A DNA stretch of 64,000 bases from Paenibacillus harenae (GCF_030812415.1 NZ_JAUSST010000003.1:496001-560000), one strand, 5' to 3'. Numbered from the stretch's first letter, positions 8,824 to 16,957 are shown. Translations and numbers: made by a program. Notes: generated by a model from the sequence alone, not told the origin.

Positions 8824-9480
8824 ATGATTACAACACCTACACCAACGGACGTTCACGCTGAGGAGGTCTACAGCCCCGAGGTAACGAAGACGAGACAGCC
8901 GGAATATTCGGTTCATCCGCTATTCCTCAATCGCTGGTCGCCGAGATCGTATGCGAATCGACCGGTAAGCGACGAAGTTCTTCATACGGTATTGGAAGCG
9001 GCTAGGTGGGCGCCGTCCTCCAGCAATCAGCAGCCTTGGAGGTTCTATGTGGCGAAAGAGAAAGCAGAGCATGAGCTGTTCCAATCCTTCCTTAAGCCGC
9101 GAAACAAGCTATGGGCAGTCAACGCACCCGTTCTTATTTTAGTAGCCTCGCAAAATGTGAAGGAAAACGGTGATCCGAACGGCGCGCATGCGTTCGATAC
9201 GGGCGCGGCTTGGGCGGCTATCGCGCTTCAAGCAAGATTGCTTGGATTATCGACGCGCGCGATCGGCGGTTTCGAGCAGGAGGCTGCTCGGGAACTGCTG
9301 CAAGTGCCAGCGAACATTTCGCTTCACGCAGTCATAGCTCTGGGCTATCGCGGAGAACTTGAATCGCTTGATCCATCGTTCCACGAGCAGGAGAAGCCGA
9401 ACACGCGCCGCCCGCTTAGGGAGAGTATTCTACCGATACCGGTGAATGGCGAAGGCGAATCCGAACTGGAGCAGGAGTAA
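8824..9480 (+). CDS. Nitroreductase-family FMN oxidoreductase
   Basis: 218 residues from ATG 8824 (GGAGATGAAGGA upstream). It has the family's FMN-binding elements: RWSPRSYANRPV near residue 40, ARWAPSSSNQQPWRFY near 60, and the glycine-rich GLSTRAIGGFE stretch. These enzymes are NAD(P)H-dependent flavin reductases acting on nitro compounds, quinones or flavins. It is the first gene of a unit with flavoprotein 2, ferredoxin 2 and YezD, so it may supply electrons to that module (inference). The acidic C-terminal tail has no known role. Confidence 0.88.
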   Translation: MITTPTPTDVHAEEVYSPEVTKTRQPEYSVHPLFLNRWSPRSYANRPVSDEVLHTVLEAARWAPSSSNQQPWRFYVAKEKAEHELFQSFLKPRNKLWAVNAPVLILVASQNVKENGDPNGAHAFDTGAAWAAIALQARLLGLSTRAIGGFEQEAARELLQVPANISLHAVIALGYRGELESLDPSFHEQEKPNTRRPLRESILPIPVNGEGESELEQE

Positions 9481-9524
9481 GGCAGCGGCAAACGATCGGA
9501 CCGGTGGGAGGGGTTGCGTTAGTT

Positions 9525-11156
9525 ATGGGAATCGAAAAGGCTGCGGTTAAGCTGGATACGGATGTTCTTATCATCGGCGGTGGACCGGCGGGAGCATGGG
9601 CCGCTTGGAGCGCGGCTTCGCATGGCGCTCGGACGGTGCTTGTCGACAAAGGATATTTGGGGACGAGCGGCGCTACCGCTCCCGGCGGAACGAATTTCTT
9701 GTACGTTCCTCCTAATCAGGAAAAGCGTGAGCAGGCGGTGGAGGATCGCCTGGAAGGCGGAGGCTACTTGTCGGAGGCGCCGTGGATTCATCGTCTGATG
9801 GAACAAGCCTACCAAAATATTGAGCTGCTGGAGCAATGGGGGTATCGCTTCCCGCTTGACGGCAACGGCAATCTGTTCAAAGCTCATCTGCAAGGGCCGG
9901 AATATATGCAAATTATGCGTAAGGTCGTTTTGAAGGCGGGCGTCCGCATATTGGATCAATGTCCCGCGCAGGAGCTGCTGACCGATGAGCATGGCGTCGG
10001 AGGAGCAAGAGGTATTAACCGGTTGGATGGCAACGTGTGGGAGGTTCGCGCTAATGCTGTCGTCATCGCGACGGGGGGATGTGCCTTCCTAAGCAAAGGG
10101 CTTGGCTGCAATGTGCAGACAGGTGACGGCTTGCTGATGGCGGCCGAGCTTGGCGCCGATCTATCCGGGATGGAGTTCAGCAGACAGTATGCGACAACGG
10201 CGGCGTTCGGCACGATTACCCGTAACCGAATGCTCGGTTGGGCAACCTTTTACGATGAAGAAGGGCATGTGCTGCATGAAGGCGGGCCTCGCGAATCTGA
10301 CTTTATGGCGAAGCAGCTGTTGAAGGGACCGGTGTATGCCGTGCTTAATCATGCGGATACGGAGGAGAAACGCCGTATTTTAAGGCTTTCTACTCCCGTA
10401 TGGTTTCTGCCCTTCGATCGCGCCGGTATTGATCCATTCACGCAGCGTTTCCCGCTAACGATGCGTTACGAGGGGACGATTCGCGGGACAGGCGGATTAA
10501 GGCTTGTCGGTCATGACTGTTCGACTACCGTTGCTGGGCTGTTCGCGGCTGGCGATGCAGCGTCGCGGGAGAAGACGGCCGGAGCTCGCTCGGGTGGCGG
10601 CGCGTATAACGCATCGTGGGCTATCGCATCTGGAACTTGGTCAGGGAAGGGAGCAGCCGATTATGCGCTCGCTCAAGGCAAGGAAGCAAGAGTGCGGCAA
10701 TTGCGTCTAGCCGGAGCGTACGGCTTGGAGCGTAACGCACAATCCGCCGAGACAATCGATACGAAGGCAATCGTTGAGCAAGTACAGCGGGAAGTATTCC
10801 CGCTTGATATTAACTATTTTAGAAGCGAGCCGGTACTGGAAGCTTCGCTGAAGAGACTTCATTCGTTATGGCCCGCCGTTAAAGGGTCTGTTCCCAAGAC
10901 GATTCAAGGTAGAGTACGAGCTCGGGAGACGGCGGCCATGGTCGCAACAGCCCGTTGGATGTACACGGCTGCGCTCGCCCGCAAGGAGACGAGAGGAATG
11001 CACGGGCTTCGCGAGTATCCCGAACTAAACCCTGCGCTGTCGCATCGGCTGCTATTATCGGGGATTGAGCATATTGCAATACGGCCGGAGCAAGTACCTT
11101 CGCGGACCTATGACGTCATTCCCCCAGTCATTGTGAAGGAGGCTGCTAGGTTATGA
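9525..11156 (+). CDS. AprA/fumarate-reductase-like FAD oxidoreductase, copy 2
   Basis: 543 residues from ATG 9525, preceded by GGGAGGGG at 11 nt. It is clearly paralogous to the protein at 4256-5911 over its full length: GGGPAGAWAAWSAA, DKGYLGTSGATAPGGTN, LSKGLGCNV, GLFAAGDAA and the C-terminal ARWMYTAALARKE block are shared. It is co-transcribed with nitroreductase (upstream) and ferredoxin 2 (ATGA overlap downstream). The two copies probably handle different substrates or conditions, as each has its own leader. Reaction unknown. Confidence 0.85.
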   Translation: MGIEKAAVKLDTDVLIIGGGPAGAWAAWSAASHGARTVLVDKGYLGTSGATAPGGTNFLYVPPNQEKREQAVEDRLEGGGYLSEAPWIHRLMEQAYQNIELLEQWGYRFPLDGNGNLFKAHLQGPEYMQIMRKVVLKAGVRILDQCPAQELLTDEHGVGGARGINRLDGNVWEVRANAVVIATGGCAFLSKGLGCNVQTGDGLLMAAELGADLSGMEFSRQYATTAAFGTITRNRMLGWATFYDEEGHVLHEGGPRESDFMAKQLLKGPVYAVLNHADTEEKRRILRLSTPVWFLPFDRAGIDPFTQRFPLTMRYEGTIRGTGGLRLVGHDCSTTVAGLFAAGDAASREKTAGARSGGGAYNASWAIASGTWSGKGAADYALAQGKEARVRQLRLAGAYGLERNAQSAETIDTKAIVEQVQREVFPLDINYFRSEPVLEASLKRLHSLWPAVKGSVPKTIQGRVRARETAAMVATARWMYTAALARKETRGMHGLREYPELNPALSHRLLLSGIEHIAIRPEQVPSRTYDVIPPVIVKEAARL

Positions 11157-11506
11157 TTGAGCTTGTAAGCGCGGAGCGATGCATTTCGTGCAATCTATGT
11201 GTCAAAGTATGCCCGACGAACGTGTTCGACAGCGGTGAGGACGGCATCCCGATTATCGCGAGGCAGGAAGATTGCCAAACTTGCTTCATGTGCGAAGCTT
11301 ATTGTCCGGCGGATGCGTTATTCGTTGCCCATCATGCCGATCTGACTGTTGAAGTGGACGAGGAGGAGCTTATCGCCAAGGGACTGCTCGGCAGTTGGCG
11401 AGCGGCGATCGGTTTCGGCTCGAACGGTAAAGTATCGATGGCCTCTTATGATACGACGCCAATTTTGAGAACGATTAGGCCGGCAAGATCGGCTGCGGAA
11501 CAATAG
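11153..11506 (+). CDS. 2x[4Fe-4S] ferredoxin, copy 2
   Basis: 117 residues. CISCNLCVKVCP and CQTCFMCEAYCP bind two [4Fe-4S] clusters. The tail keeps LGSWRAAIGFG and an Arg/Pro end, but the RILPPRP motif of copies 1 and 3 is altered. It overlaps the stop of flavoprotein 2 by 4 nt, which makes the pair an obligate-looking complex. Confidence 0.87.
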   Translation: MIELVSAERCISCNLCVKVCPTNVFDSGEDGIPIIARQEDCQTCFMCEAYCPADALFVAHHADLTVEVDEEELIAKGLLGSWRAAIGFGSNGKVSMASYDTTPILRTIRPARSAAEQ

Positions 11507-11549
11507 GCGGCAGATAGATGATATCCATTATTGTCAGGAGGGATAGCTT

Positions 11550-11735
11550 ATGGGGAAACCGTTTGTAGTGACGGACGAGTGGTTGAAGCGTGTCAAAGCA
11601 CAGGTGGACGGAACGGAGTACGGTTCGATCGTCATCACGGTGCATGACGGCCGAATTGTACAAATCGAGCGCTCGGAGCGCAAGCGTTACGACACGCCTC
11701 AAGCATCTAACGCCTTGCAATCCAGACGCAAATAA
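11550..11735 (+). CDS. YezD-family (DUF2292) small protein
   Basis: 61 residues behind GGAGGGATAGCTT. The core EYGSIVITVHDGRIVQIERSE is the DUF2292 signature (yGsVtivvhdGkvvqierteK). YezD-type proteins have no known activity but often sit in operons for sulfur-source uptake and assimilation in Bacillales. That is one of the few direct hints that this redox unit belongs to sulfur metabolism. Last gene of the nitroreductase unit. Confidence 0.85.
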   Translation: MGKPFVVTDEWLKRVKAQVDGTEYGSIVITVHDGRIVQIERSERKRYDTPQASNALQSRRK

Positions 11736-11777
11736 TATTGACACCGACCTCAGCAGCATATCGATCCTCTTACTAAA

Positions 11778-11828
11778 CAAGGATGTTCCGAAGCCCAAGC
11801 AATCATTAGGCTTGTCGGACCATCCTTG
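11778..11828 (+). terminator. Terminator-like hairpin after the yezD gene
   Basis: CAAGGATG, CCGA and AGCC (11778-11794) pair in order with GGCT, TCGG and CATCCTTG (11809-11828), with small internal loops. The T-run is poor, so strength is uncertain. Confidence 0.55.
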
Positions 11829-11857
11829 CTTCTCGTTGCCCCAAACTGGACTCGATG

Positions 11858-12517
11858 CTACGGATGCTTCTGGCGACTGCCCCTGTATGTCGAAGTGTTT
11901 AACAAGAGGAAGTAGCTCGAAATCCCTTTATCGGCGAGGTTTGTGCTAAAGGTTAGGAGGGCGAACGAATGAACAAACGAGGAGAGGTAGGAAGGGAGAT
12001 TCGAAGAGAACGGCAGAGTAAAGATTTCGCCTTGCTTGGAGAAGTTGATAATCGTATCCAGCAGCACCGACTTGAGGCGTTTCGTATCGAACGTATATTT
12101 CTCGATGAACGGCGTTAAGTCTTCCATAACGCCAAGATCCTGGAAAGCGTGATAGGATCCGCTCGTCAAGTAGACGATGTCCGGAACGTCGCTTGAAGTG
12201 AGCACCTCCGCAGGGGTAACGCCTTCGGCAGGCTTAACAAGGCTCAGCGTAATATGAGGGAATTTCTTCTTCACCGGATCCTCGAAGAACAGTTTGAATT
12301 CCGTATCGGTCAGTGTGCCGCCGCCGACATAGAAGGATAGTGTAACAGGCTCTGCGGCGGCAGGAGTTTCTTCCTTCGGCTTATCGGTCTGGGCAACAGC
12401 CGAAGCATCTTGGGGATTATTCGCAGCTTGCCCGCCGGATGAACTGCTCTTAGCCGAGCATCCGGTAACAAGCAAAATAGAAGTTATGGAAATAACAGTA
12501 AGCATACGAAGTTTCAT
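11858..12517 (-). pseudogene. Truncated extracellular solute-binding lipoprotein
   Basis: The frame starts at ATG 12517 with a lipoprotein signal (LLVTGCSAK) and is homologous to the proteins at 13251 and 15584: TLTDTEFKLFFEDPVKKKFP, a conserved PDI segment, and finally LPFSSNLP. Homology stops abruptly at about 11993. The remaining residues to the stop are unrelated and Ser/Leu-rich, and two thirds of the binding domain are missing. Just past the break the plus strand shows GGAGG followed by an ATG, as if a deletion had joined the start of another gene here. Second gene of the leader-3 unit, 45 nt after ferredoxin 3. Not functional for uptake as it stands. Confidence 0.75.
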
Positions 12518-12562
12518 AATGGCTTGAGGCCCCTCTCTGATTGGTCGTCTTATTCGATTCCA

Positions 12563-12913
12563 TTAATTCGGTCCTGCCGGACGAGGCGGCAAGATCCGAT
12601 TGATAAATTCTGTCGTATCGACGGATGCGAGCTTCGTTCGCCCCGGTCCCCAGCCGATCGTTGCGCGCCAACTGCCGAGAAGGCCGGAAGCGATAAGCTG
12701 CTCTTCGTCTACCGCATCTTGCACATCGGCTTGCGGCGATACGTATAACGCATCCACCGGGCAATGTGCTTCACATACGAAGCAGGTCTGGCAATCCTCT
12801 TGCCGGGCAATATAGGGCAAGCCATTGTCATCCGCATCGAATACGTTCGTGGGACATGCTTTCACGCAAAGTCCACATTGGATACAGCGTTCAGCGATCA
12901 CCAGCTCAATCAT
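12563..12913 (-). CDS. 2x[4Fe-4S] ferredoxin, copy 3, without flavoprotein partner
   Basis: 116 residues from ATG 12913 behind GGGAGGTGA. CIQCGLCVKACP and CQTCFVCEAHCP give two [4Fe-4S] sites, and the tail keeps LGSWRATIGWGPG and RILPPRP, closest to copy 1. Unlike copies 1 and 2 no flavin subunit is adjacent; the next gene is the truncated binding protein. It may serve flavoprotein 1 or 2 in trans or be a leftover of a third module damaged by the same deletion. Confidence 0.85.
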   Translation of the reverse strand: MIELVIAERCIQCGLCVKACPTNVFDADDNGLPYIARQEDCQTCFVCEAHCPVDALYVSPQADVQDAVDEEQLIASGLLGSWRATIGWGPGRTKLASVDTTEFINRILPPRPAGPN

Positions 12914-12938
12914 GTTGTCATCACCTCCCTTAATTACA

Positions 12939-13072
12939 CAAAAAAACGGAGAAGCACGAGTATCGTGCATCTCCGTTAGAACGGTCGATTATGAAACTAA
13001 ATAATATTATTCATAGTTGTTTGGTAGGAATTTATGACAACTATCGTAGCATCGTAAGTTTTGTAAGGTCAA
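12939..13072 (-). promoter_or_regulatory. Leader copy 3 (minus strand): promoter plus hairpin/terminator
   Basis: On the minus strand TTGACC (13072-13067), 18 nt, TACGAT (13048-13043). Then CGACCGT-TCTA-ACGG (12987-12973), with that ACGG starting the perfect 14-bp terminator ACGGAGATGCACGA / TCGTGCTTCTCCGT (one mismatch) and T7. The hairpin arm ACGG is wholly part of the terminator stem, so the structures are mutually exclusive. It controls ferredoxin 3. The promoter lies 15 nt from that of leader 4, transcribed divergently; the 12914-13250 gap holds nothing else. Confidence 0.8.
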
Positions 13073-13087
13073 GCATAATTTTTATAG

Positions 13088-13214
13088 TTGACAATTCCGT
13101 TTGTTAGAAATTATATTAAATACCACAGGAAAACTTGGGTATAAGTAAAAAGCATACGGGTTCGACCGTTCGGACGGAGATGTACTTCCTAGCAGGAAGT
13201 ATGCCTCCGTTTTG
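13088..13214 (+). promoter_or_regulatory. Leader copy 4: promoter plus hairpin/terminator
   Basis: TTGACA (13088-13093), 17 nt, TTATAT (13111-13116). CGACCGT-TCGG-ACGG (13163-13177) is followed by the terminator ACGGAGATGTACTTCC (13174-13189) pairing with GGAAGTATGCCTCCGT (13195-13210) and TTTT. The whole ACGG arm is shared between both stems. A segment ATACCACAGGAA after the -10 resembles ATACCACTAGGAA in leader 1, a possible operator. Confidence 0.8.
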
Positions 13215-13250
13215 TTATTTATTTTGAAGCCAAAAGGAGTGCATGGATGA

Positions 13251-14594
13251 ATGGGTAAAATAAAGGCTGGAAGATGGTTGTCATCGATTGTAATCGTAAT
13301 CGTTGCCGTATGGGTAACGGCATGCGCGCAAGGGACGCAGAAGACGCCTGCGCCGGCTGCTGCGGAGAAAGAGGCGCTAGCGTACGTAGAGCTGCTCGTA
13401 TTCAAGTGGGGCGGTGTGACGCTTACCGCTACAGAGGTCGAGAAATATTTTAATGAGCCGATCGCGAAGAAGTTTCCCCATATTAAAGTAAAACTGATCG
13501 ATGTGCCGGAGGGCGATCCTATTGAGCCGCTGCTTACGCAGGGCATCATCCCGGACATTATTTTCGGAGGTTCTTATACCGCGATCGAGGAGGCGGGCTT
13601 GGCCGAAGAGCTTGCTCCGTATAAGGAGAAGTTCGGCTATGACGACCAGCGGATCAAGCCGAGCGTGAATGAATCGATCGAGCTGAAGAGCGGCGGCAAT
13701 CAGGTGCCGTTCTCGGTCAATCTGCCTGTCATTTACTATAACAAAGATATTTTCGATAAATTCAGCGTACCTTATCCGACCGAGGTACAAAGCTGGGATC
13801 AAATTCTTGATACGGCGAAGCAACTGACAAGAGCGGATGCCGGCGTCCATTATATAGGCATCGATTTGCAGCCGACGAGACTCGCCAGCGGACTATCGCT
13901 CGATATTATCGATCCTGCTACGAATAGGGCGGCAGTAACCTCGCCCGAATGGGTGAAGGTGTTCGAGACGCTGAAGAAGCTGTACAGCATTCCGGGTTTC
14001 ATCGGTACGGACGATACGTACAAATACGCGGACAAGGACGATATTTTCTACAACGATCAGAACTTGGCGCTCTATTCGCATAATCTCGCTCAGCTCATAG
14101 GACCGCTTGAGGAGCTGCGCAAGCAGGGCATTACGATGAACTGGGATTTCGCTCCGCACCCGAACTTCGAGGAGGCGCTTGGCACAAGCATCGAGATCAA
14201 CGTTCATACGCTTACGCTATCGAAAGCGAGCAAGCATAAGGATGAAGCCTACCAGGTGATCGCATACATGTTGTCGGAGGAAGTACAACGGATCATAACG
14301 CGCAACGGGCGGGTGTCGGTGCTCGATCTGCCGGAGCTGGAGAAGGAGTACGGAGCGGACATCGAGGTACTGAAGGACAAGACGATCGCGAACATTTTCA
14401 AGACCGAGCCGCGCAAAATTCATAAGCCGAACATTTATGAGAGCAAGATTACCAAGTATATTAACGATGCTGCTAAAGATATCGCGGTTGGAGGCGTCGA
14501 TATTAATACGGCGCTTCGGACGGCGAAGGAGAAAATCGACAAAGACTTGGAGACGCTGAGGCGACAAAATCCTAATACAAGTCTGCATAAATGA
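13251..14594 (+). CDS. ABC-importer solute-binding lipoprotein (family 1), copy A
   Basis: 447 residues from ATG 13251, behind AAAAGGAG; two earlier ATGs hit stops at once. The signal peptide ends in a lipobox (WVTAC), so the protein is lipid-anchored outside the membrane. The rest is a family 1 (sugar-type) binding fold, with conserved blocks LPVIYYNKDIFDKF, DDIFYNDQNLALYSHN and the C-terminal LRTAKEKIDKDLETL. It has about the length of the copy at 15584 and is clearly paralogous. It has its own leader and no adjacent permease, so it probably feeds the importer encoded from 17036 onward. Ligand unknown. Confidence 0.85.
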   Translation: MGKIKAGRWLSSIVIVIVAVWVTACAQGTQKTPAPAAAEKEALAYVELLVFKWGGVTLTATEVEKYFNEPIAKKFPHIKVKLIDVPEGDPIEPLLTQGIIPDIIFGGSYTAIEEAGLAEELAPYKEKFGYDDQRIKPSVNESIELKSGGNQVPFSVNLPVIYYNKDIFDKFSVPYPTEVQSWDQILDTAKQLTRADAGVHYIGIDLQPTRLASGLSLDIIDPATNRAAVTSPEWVKVFETLKKLYSIPGFIGTDDTYKYADKDDIFYNDQNLALYSHNLAQLIGPLEELRKQGITMNWDFAPHPNFEEALGTSIEINVHTLTLSKASKHKDEAYQVIAYMLSEEVQRIITRNGRVSVLDLPELEKEYGADIEVLKDKTIANIFKTEPRKIHKPNIYESKITKYINDAAKDIAVGGVDINTALRTAKEKIDKDLETLRRQNPNTSLHK

Positions 14595-14608
14595 ATACTA
14601 AAACATAC

Positions 14609-14701
14609 TTGACAGGTAGGGATAATGTGTTATTATCGGATTAGCACAGGCTACCGGTCAACCGGAGACACCTTCCTACCAAAGGAGTGTCTCCTTTTTT
14701 T
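14609..14701 (+). promoter_or_regulatory. Leader copy 5: shortest version of the attenuator
   Basis: TTGACA (14609-14614), 16 nt, TATTAT (14631-14636). The start point near 14643 lies only ~10 nt before CCGG-TCAA-CCGG (14654-14665). The terminator arm GGAGACACCTTCC (14664-14676) pairs with GGAGTGTCTCC before T7. This copy shows that the hairpin plus terminator, about 50 nt, is the minimal unit. Its fourth stem pair is G-C in place of U-A, a compensatory change. Downstream gene: peroxiredoxin-like protein. Confidence 0.8.
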
Positions 14702-14735
14702 ATTTCATTTCATAACAGAAGGGATGAACGTATTT

Positions 14736-15323
14736 ATGGCTTTTACGTTACAAATTGGCGAGCAAGCGCCGGATTTTAACTTGCTGGCTACTGATGGCAA
14801 GCATTACAGCTTAGCGGATTTCGCCGATTCGAAAGCGCTGGTCGTCTTCTTCACGGCTAATCATTGTCCGTTCGTGAAGGGCTCGGATGAAGTGACGCGT
14901 ACAACGGTTGAGAAGTTCGCGCCGCAGGGCGTATCGTTCGTCGGCATCAGCTCCAACAGCGTTACGGCGTATCCGGACGACTCGTATGAGAAAATGGTCG
15001 AACGGATTGCGGAGCATGGTTTTCCTTGGACATACGTTTACGATGAGAAGCAAGAGGCGGCGCTCGCATACGGCGCGCTAAGAACGCCGCACTTCTACGT
15101 ATTCGATCAAGAGCGCAAGCTGATCTACACGGGCCGCGCGGTCGATTCACCGAAGGATGCAGAGAAAATTACGTCTTATGATTTGGAAAATGCGCTTAAC
15201 GATTATTTGGCAGGTCGCGAGGTAGCGGTTCCGCTGACCAATCCAATCGGCTGCAATGTGAAGTGGGAAGGCAAAGACAAGCGTTGGATGCCGGAAGAAG
15301 CATGCGATCTCGTATTGAACTAA
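14736..15323 (+). CDS. Peroxiredoxin-like thioredoxin-fold protein
   Basis: 195 residues from ATG 14736; an ATG at 14724 touches the ribosome site AGAAGGG and is less likely, and longer readings would start inside the leader. The sequence [15 protein letters not shown] and [15 protein letters not shown] place it in the AhpC/TSA-like group (PRX-like1), with a single N-terminal Cys in NHCP, followed by [20 protein letters not shown]. Such proteins reduce peroxides or act as thiol oxidoreductases. Its leader is shared with the redox and uptake genes, implying co-regulation. Confidence 0.83.
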   Translation: MAFTLQIGEQAPDFNLLATDGKHYSLADFADSKALVVFFTANHCPFVKGSDEVTRTTVEKFAPQGVSFVGISSNSVTAYPDDSYEKMVERIAEHGFPWTYVYDEKQEAALAYGALRTPHFYVFDQERKLIYTGRAVDSPKDAEKITSYDLENALNDYLAGREVAVPLTNPIGCNVKWEGKDKRWMPEEACDLVLN

Positions 15324-15350
15324 GGCTAGTGAACAGCAGCATGTGAGGAT

Positions 15351-15392
15351 ATCCGCTACTGACGCGAACAAAGCCTCGGTAGCGGATTTTTT
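15351..15392 (+). terminator. Intrinsic terminator after the peroxiredoxin gene
   Basis: ATCCGCTAC (15351-15359) pairs with GTAGCGGAT (15379-15387), followed by T6. Confidence 0.85.
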
Positions 15393-15408
15393 GTTTGAAA
15401 AAAAGGCT

Positions 15409-15538
15409 TTGACAAGAAGCATGCAGGATGCTATCATTAGCCTAATTTAAAACCAACTAATACAATATGAATTATTGGAAATGTGTAGTCGACCGTATAA
15501 ACGGAGACGCGCTTCGAATCGAAGTGCGTCTTCTTTTT
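15409..15538 (+). promoter_or_regulatory. Leader copy 6: promoter plus hairpin/terminator
   Basis: TTGACA (15409-15414), 17 nt, TATCAT (15432-15437), a near-ideal sigma-A promoter. CGACCGT-ATAA-ACGG (15490-15504) leads into GGAGACGCGCTTCG / CGAAGTGCGTCTTC and T5 (15534-15538). Upstream of the hairpin GAATTATTGGAAAT and TAGTC match GAATTATTAGTAAT and TAGTC of leader 1. It controls the intact binding protein that precedes the long transport operon. Confidence 0.82.
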
Positions 15539-15583
15539 ATTTGTCCACAAATTGCGAAAATGAAAAAATGGGGGTTTTTAAGA

Positions 15584-16957
15584 ATGAAAAAGTTTGTTGT
15601 TCTTCTCATTAGTTTAATGGTCGTTGCGACATCGCTCGCTGCTTGCGCTTCGGGCGGGAGCAATAAGCCGTCAGCGACTAATGGCAATGATCAAAGCTCT
15701 GCTGTCAATAAGGACGCGGACAAAACCGAGGAAGTCAGCACGGAGCCGATTACGCTGAAGGTGCTGCGAGCCGGCATTACGGTAACCGAAACCGAGTTTC
15801 AGAAGTTTCTCGTAGAGCCGACGAAGAAGAAGTTCCCGAACATTACGCTTGAATGGGTAGACGCGCCGGAGGATGTGGAGCTGGAGCCGCTCATTACAGC
15901 GGGCACCGTGCCGGACATTATTTTCGCATCGACGTCGGCAGTCTCTACGACTTACAAGGATCTGGACCTGGTCGAGAACCTGAAGCCGTACGTAGACAAG
16001 AACGGAGTCGATCTAAGCCGCCTGAAGCCGGCTGTTCTGGATGCGATTACCAAATATTCGCCGGAAAACGAGCTGTCGGTCATTCCGTTCTCCATAAACT
16101 TGCCGGTATTGTTCTACAATAAAGATATTTTCGATAAATTCGGGGTGTCGTATCCGAAGGATGATCAATCGACATGGGATGAACTTATCGAGCTTGGCAA
16201 GCAAGTGACGAGAAACGATAACGGCGTCAACTACATCGGCATTGACTTATTCGGACCTACCAACATAAACACAGGACTTGATCTGAACATCGTCGATCCC
16301 GTTACCGGCAAGGCAGACGTGACAACGGACGGCTGGAAAAAGGTGTTCGAGACATTGAAAAAAAGCTACGAGGTGCCAAATTATATCGGCGAAGACGGCC
16401 GATTCGAATATGCGAACGACGACGACATTTTCTTCAACGAACAAAATCTTGCGATGCTTCCTTATAACATCGCGCATTTACTCGGCCCGCTTGAGGAGCT
16501 TCGCCAGCAAGGCACGGAGCTGAATTGGGACTTTGCGCCGTTCCCGAACTTCACCGAAAATCTCGGAACGGGCAAAGCGATCAACGTTCACTCGTTGTTC
16601 GTGACAAAGTCCAGCAAGCATAAGGAAGAGGCGTTCAATGTGATTGCGAACGTATTGTCCGACGAATCGCAAGAGACGCTGTCGCGAGGCGGACGCGTGC
16701 CGACGGTCGAGAACGAAGCTTGGGAGAAAGTATATGGCGCTGATATCCCGGTGCTTGCCGGCAAGAAGATCGAGAATATTTTCAAGGCTGAGCCGCGCAG
16801 CGTCGTGCGTCCCCATAAATTCGAAAGCAAAGTGCGCAAGTTCATTAATGAAGCTGCCAAAAACGTTGCCTTAGGCGGCCAAGACGTCAATACGGCGCTC
16901 CGAACGGCGCAAGAAGCGATCGAGAAAGAGCTCGAAACGCTCGGCAAGACGCAATAA
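15584..16957 (+). CDS. ABC-importer solute-binding lipoprotein (family 1), copy B
   Basis: 457 residues from ATG 15584; the open frame extends upstream through the leader, but the lipoprotein signal MKKFVVLLISLMVVATSLAAC begins here, with GGGGG 10 nt upstream. Shared blocks with copy A include LPVLFYNKDIFDKFGVSYP and DDDIFFNEQNLAMLPYN. As the last gene before the MalK-like ATPase (79 nt, with an attenuator between), it is the best candidate for the dedicated binding protein of that importer. A sugar-type ligand is suggested by family only. Confidence 0.85.
   Translation: MKKFVVLLISLMVVATSLAACASGGSNKPSATNGNDQSSAVNKDADKTEEVSTEPITLKVLRAGITVTETEFQKFLVEPTKKKFPNITLEWVDAPEDVELEPLITAGTVPDIIFASTSAVSTTYKDLDLVENLKPYVDKNGVDLSRLKPAVLDAITKYSPENELSVIPFSINLPVLFYNKDIFDKFGVSYPKDDQSTWDELIELGKQVTRNDNGVNYIGIDLFGPTNINTGLDLNIVDPVTGKADVTTDGWKKVFETLKKSYEVPNYIGEDGRFEYANDDDIFFNEQNLAMLPYNIAHLLGPLEELRQQGTELNWDFAPFPNFTENLGTGKAINVHSLFVTKSSKHKEEAFNVIANVLSDESQETLSRGGRVPTVENEAWEKVYGADIPVLAGKKIENIFKAEPRSVVRPHKFESKVRKFINEAAKNVALGGQDVNTALRTAQEAIEKELETLGKTQ

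Noticed and set aside
4092..15538. The six leaders as T-box, SAM riboswitch or guanidine-II (mini-ykkC) elements
   Set aside because: No T-box GGTGGNACCGCG core or SAM-box fold is present. Guanidine-II needs two hairpins with ACGR in the loops, whereas here ACGG is in the stem arm and the loops vary (ATAA, TCTA, TCGG, TCAA, ACAA).
15467..15583. Leader 6 as a peptide-coding leader (frame reads through CVVDRINGD into the binding protein)
   Set aside because: The start has no ribosome site, the peptide has no run of regulatory codons, and other leaders do not code for a comparable peptide. The binding protein starts at its lipoprotein signal at 15584.
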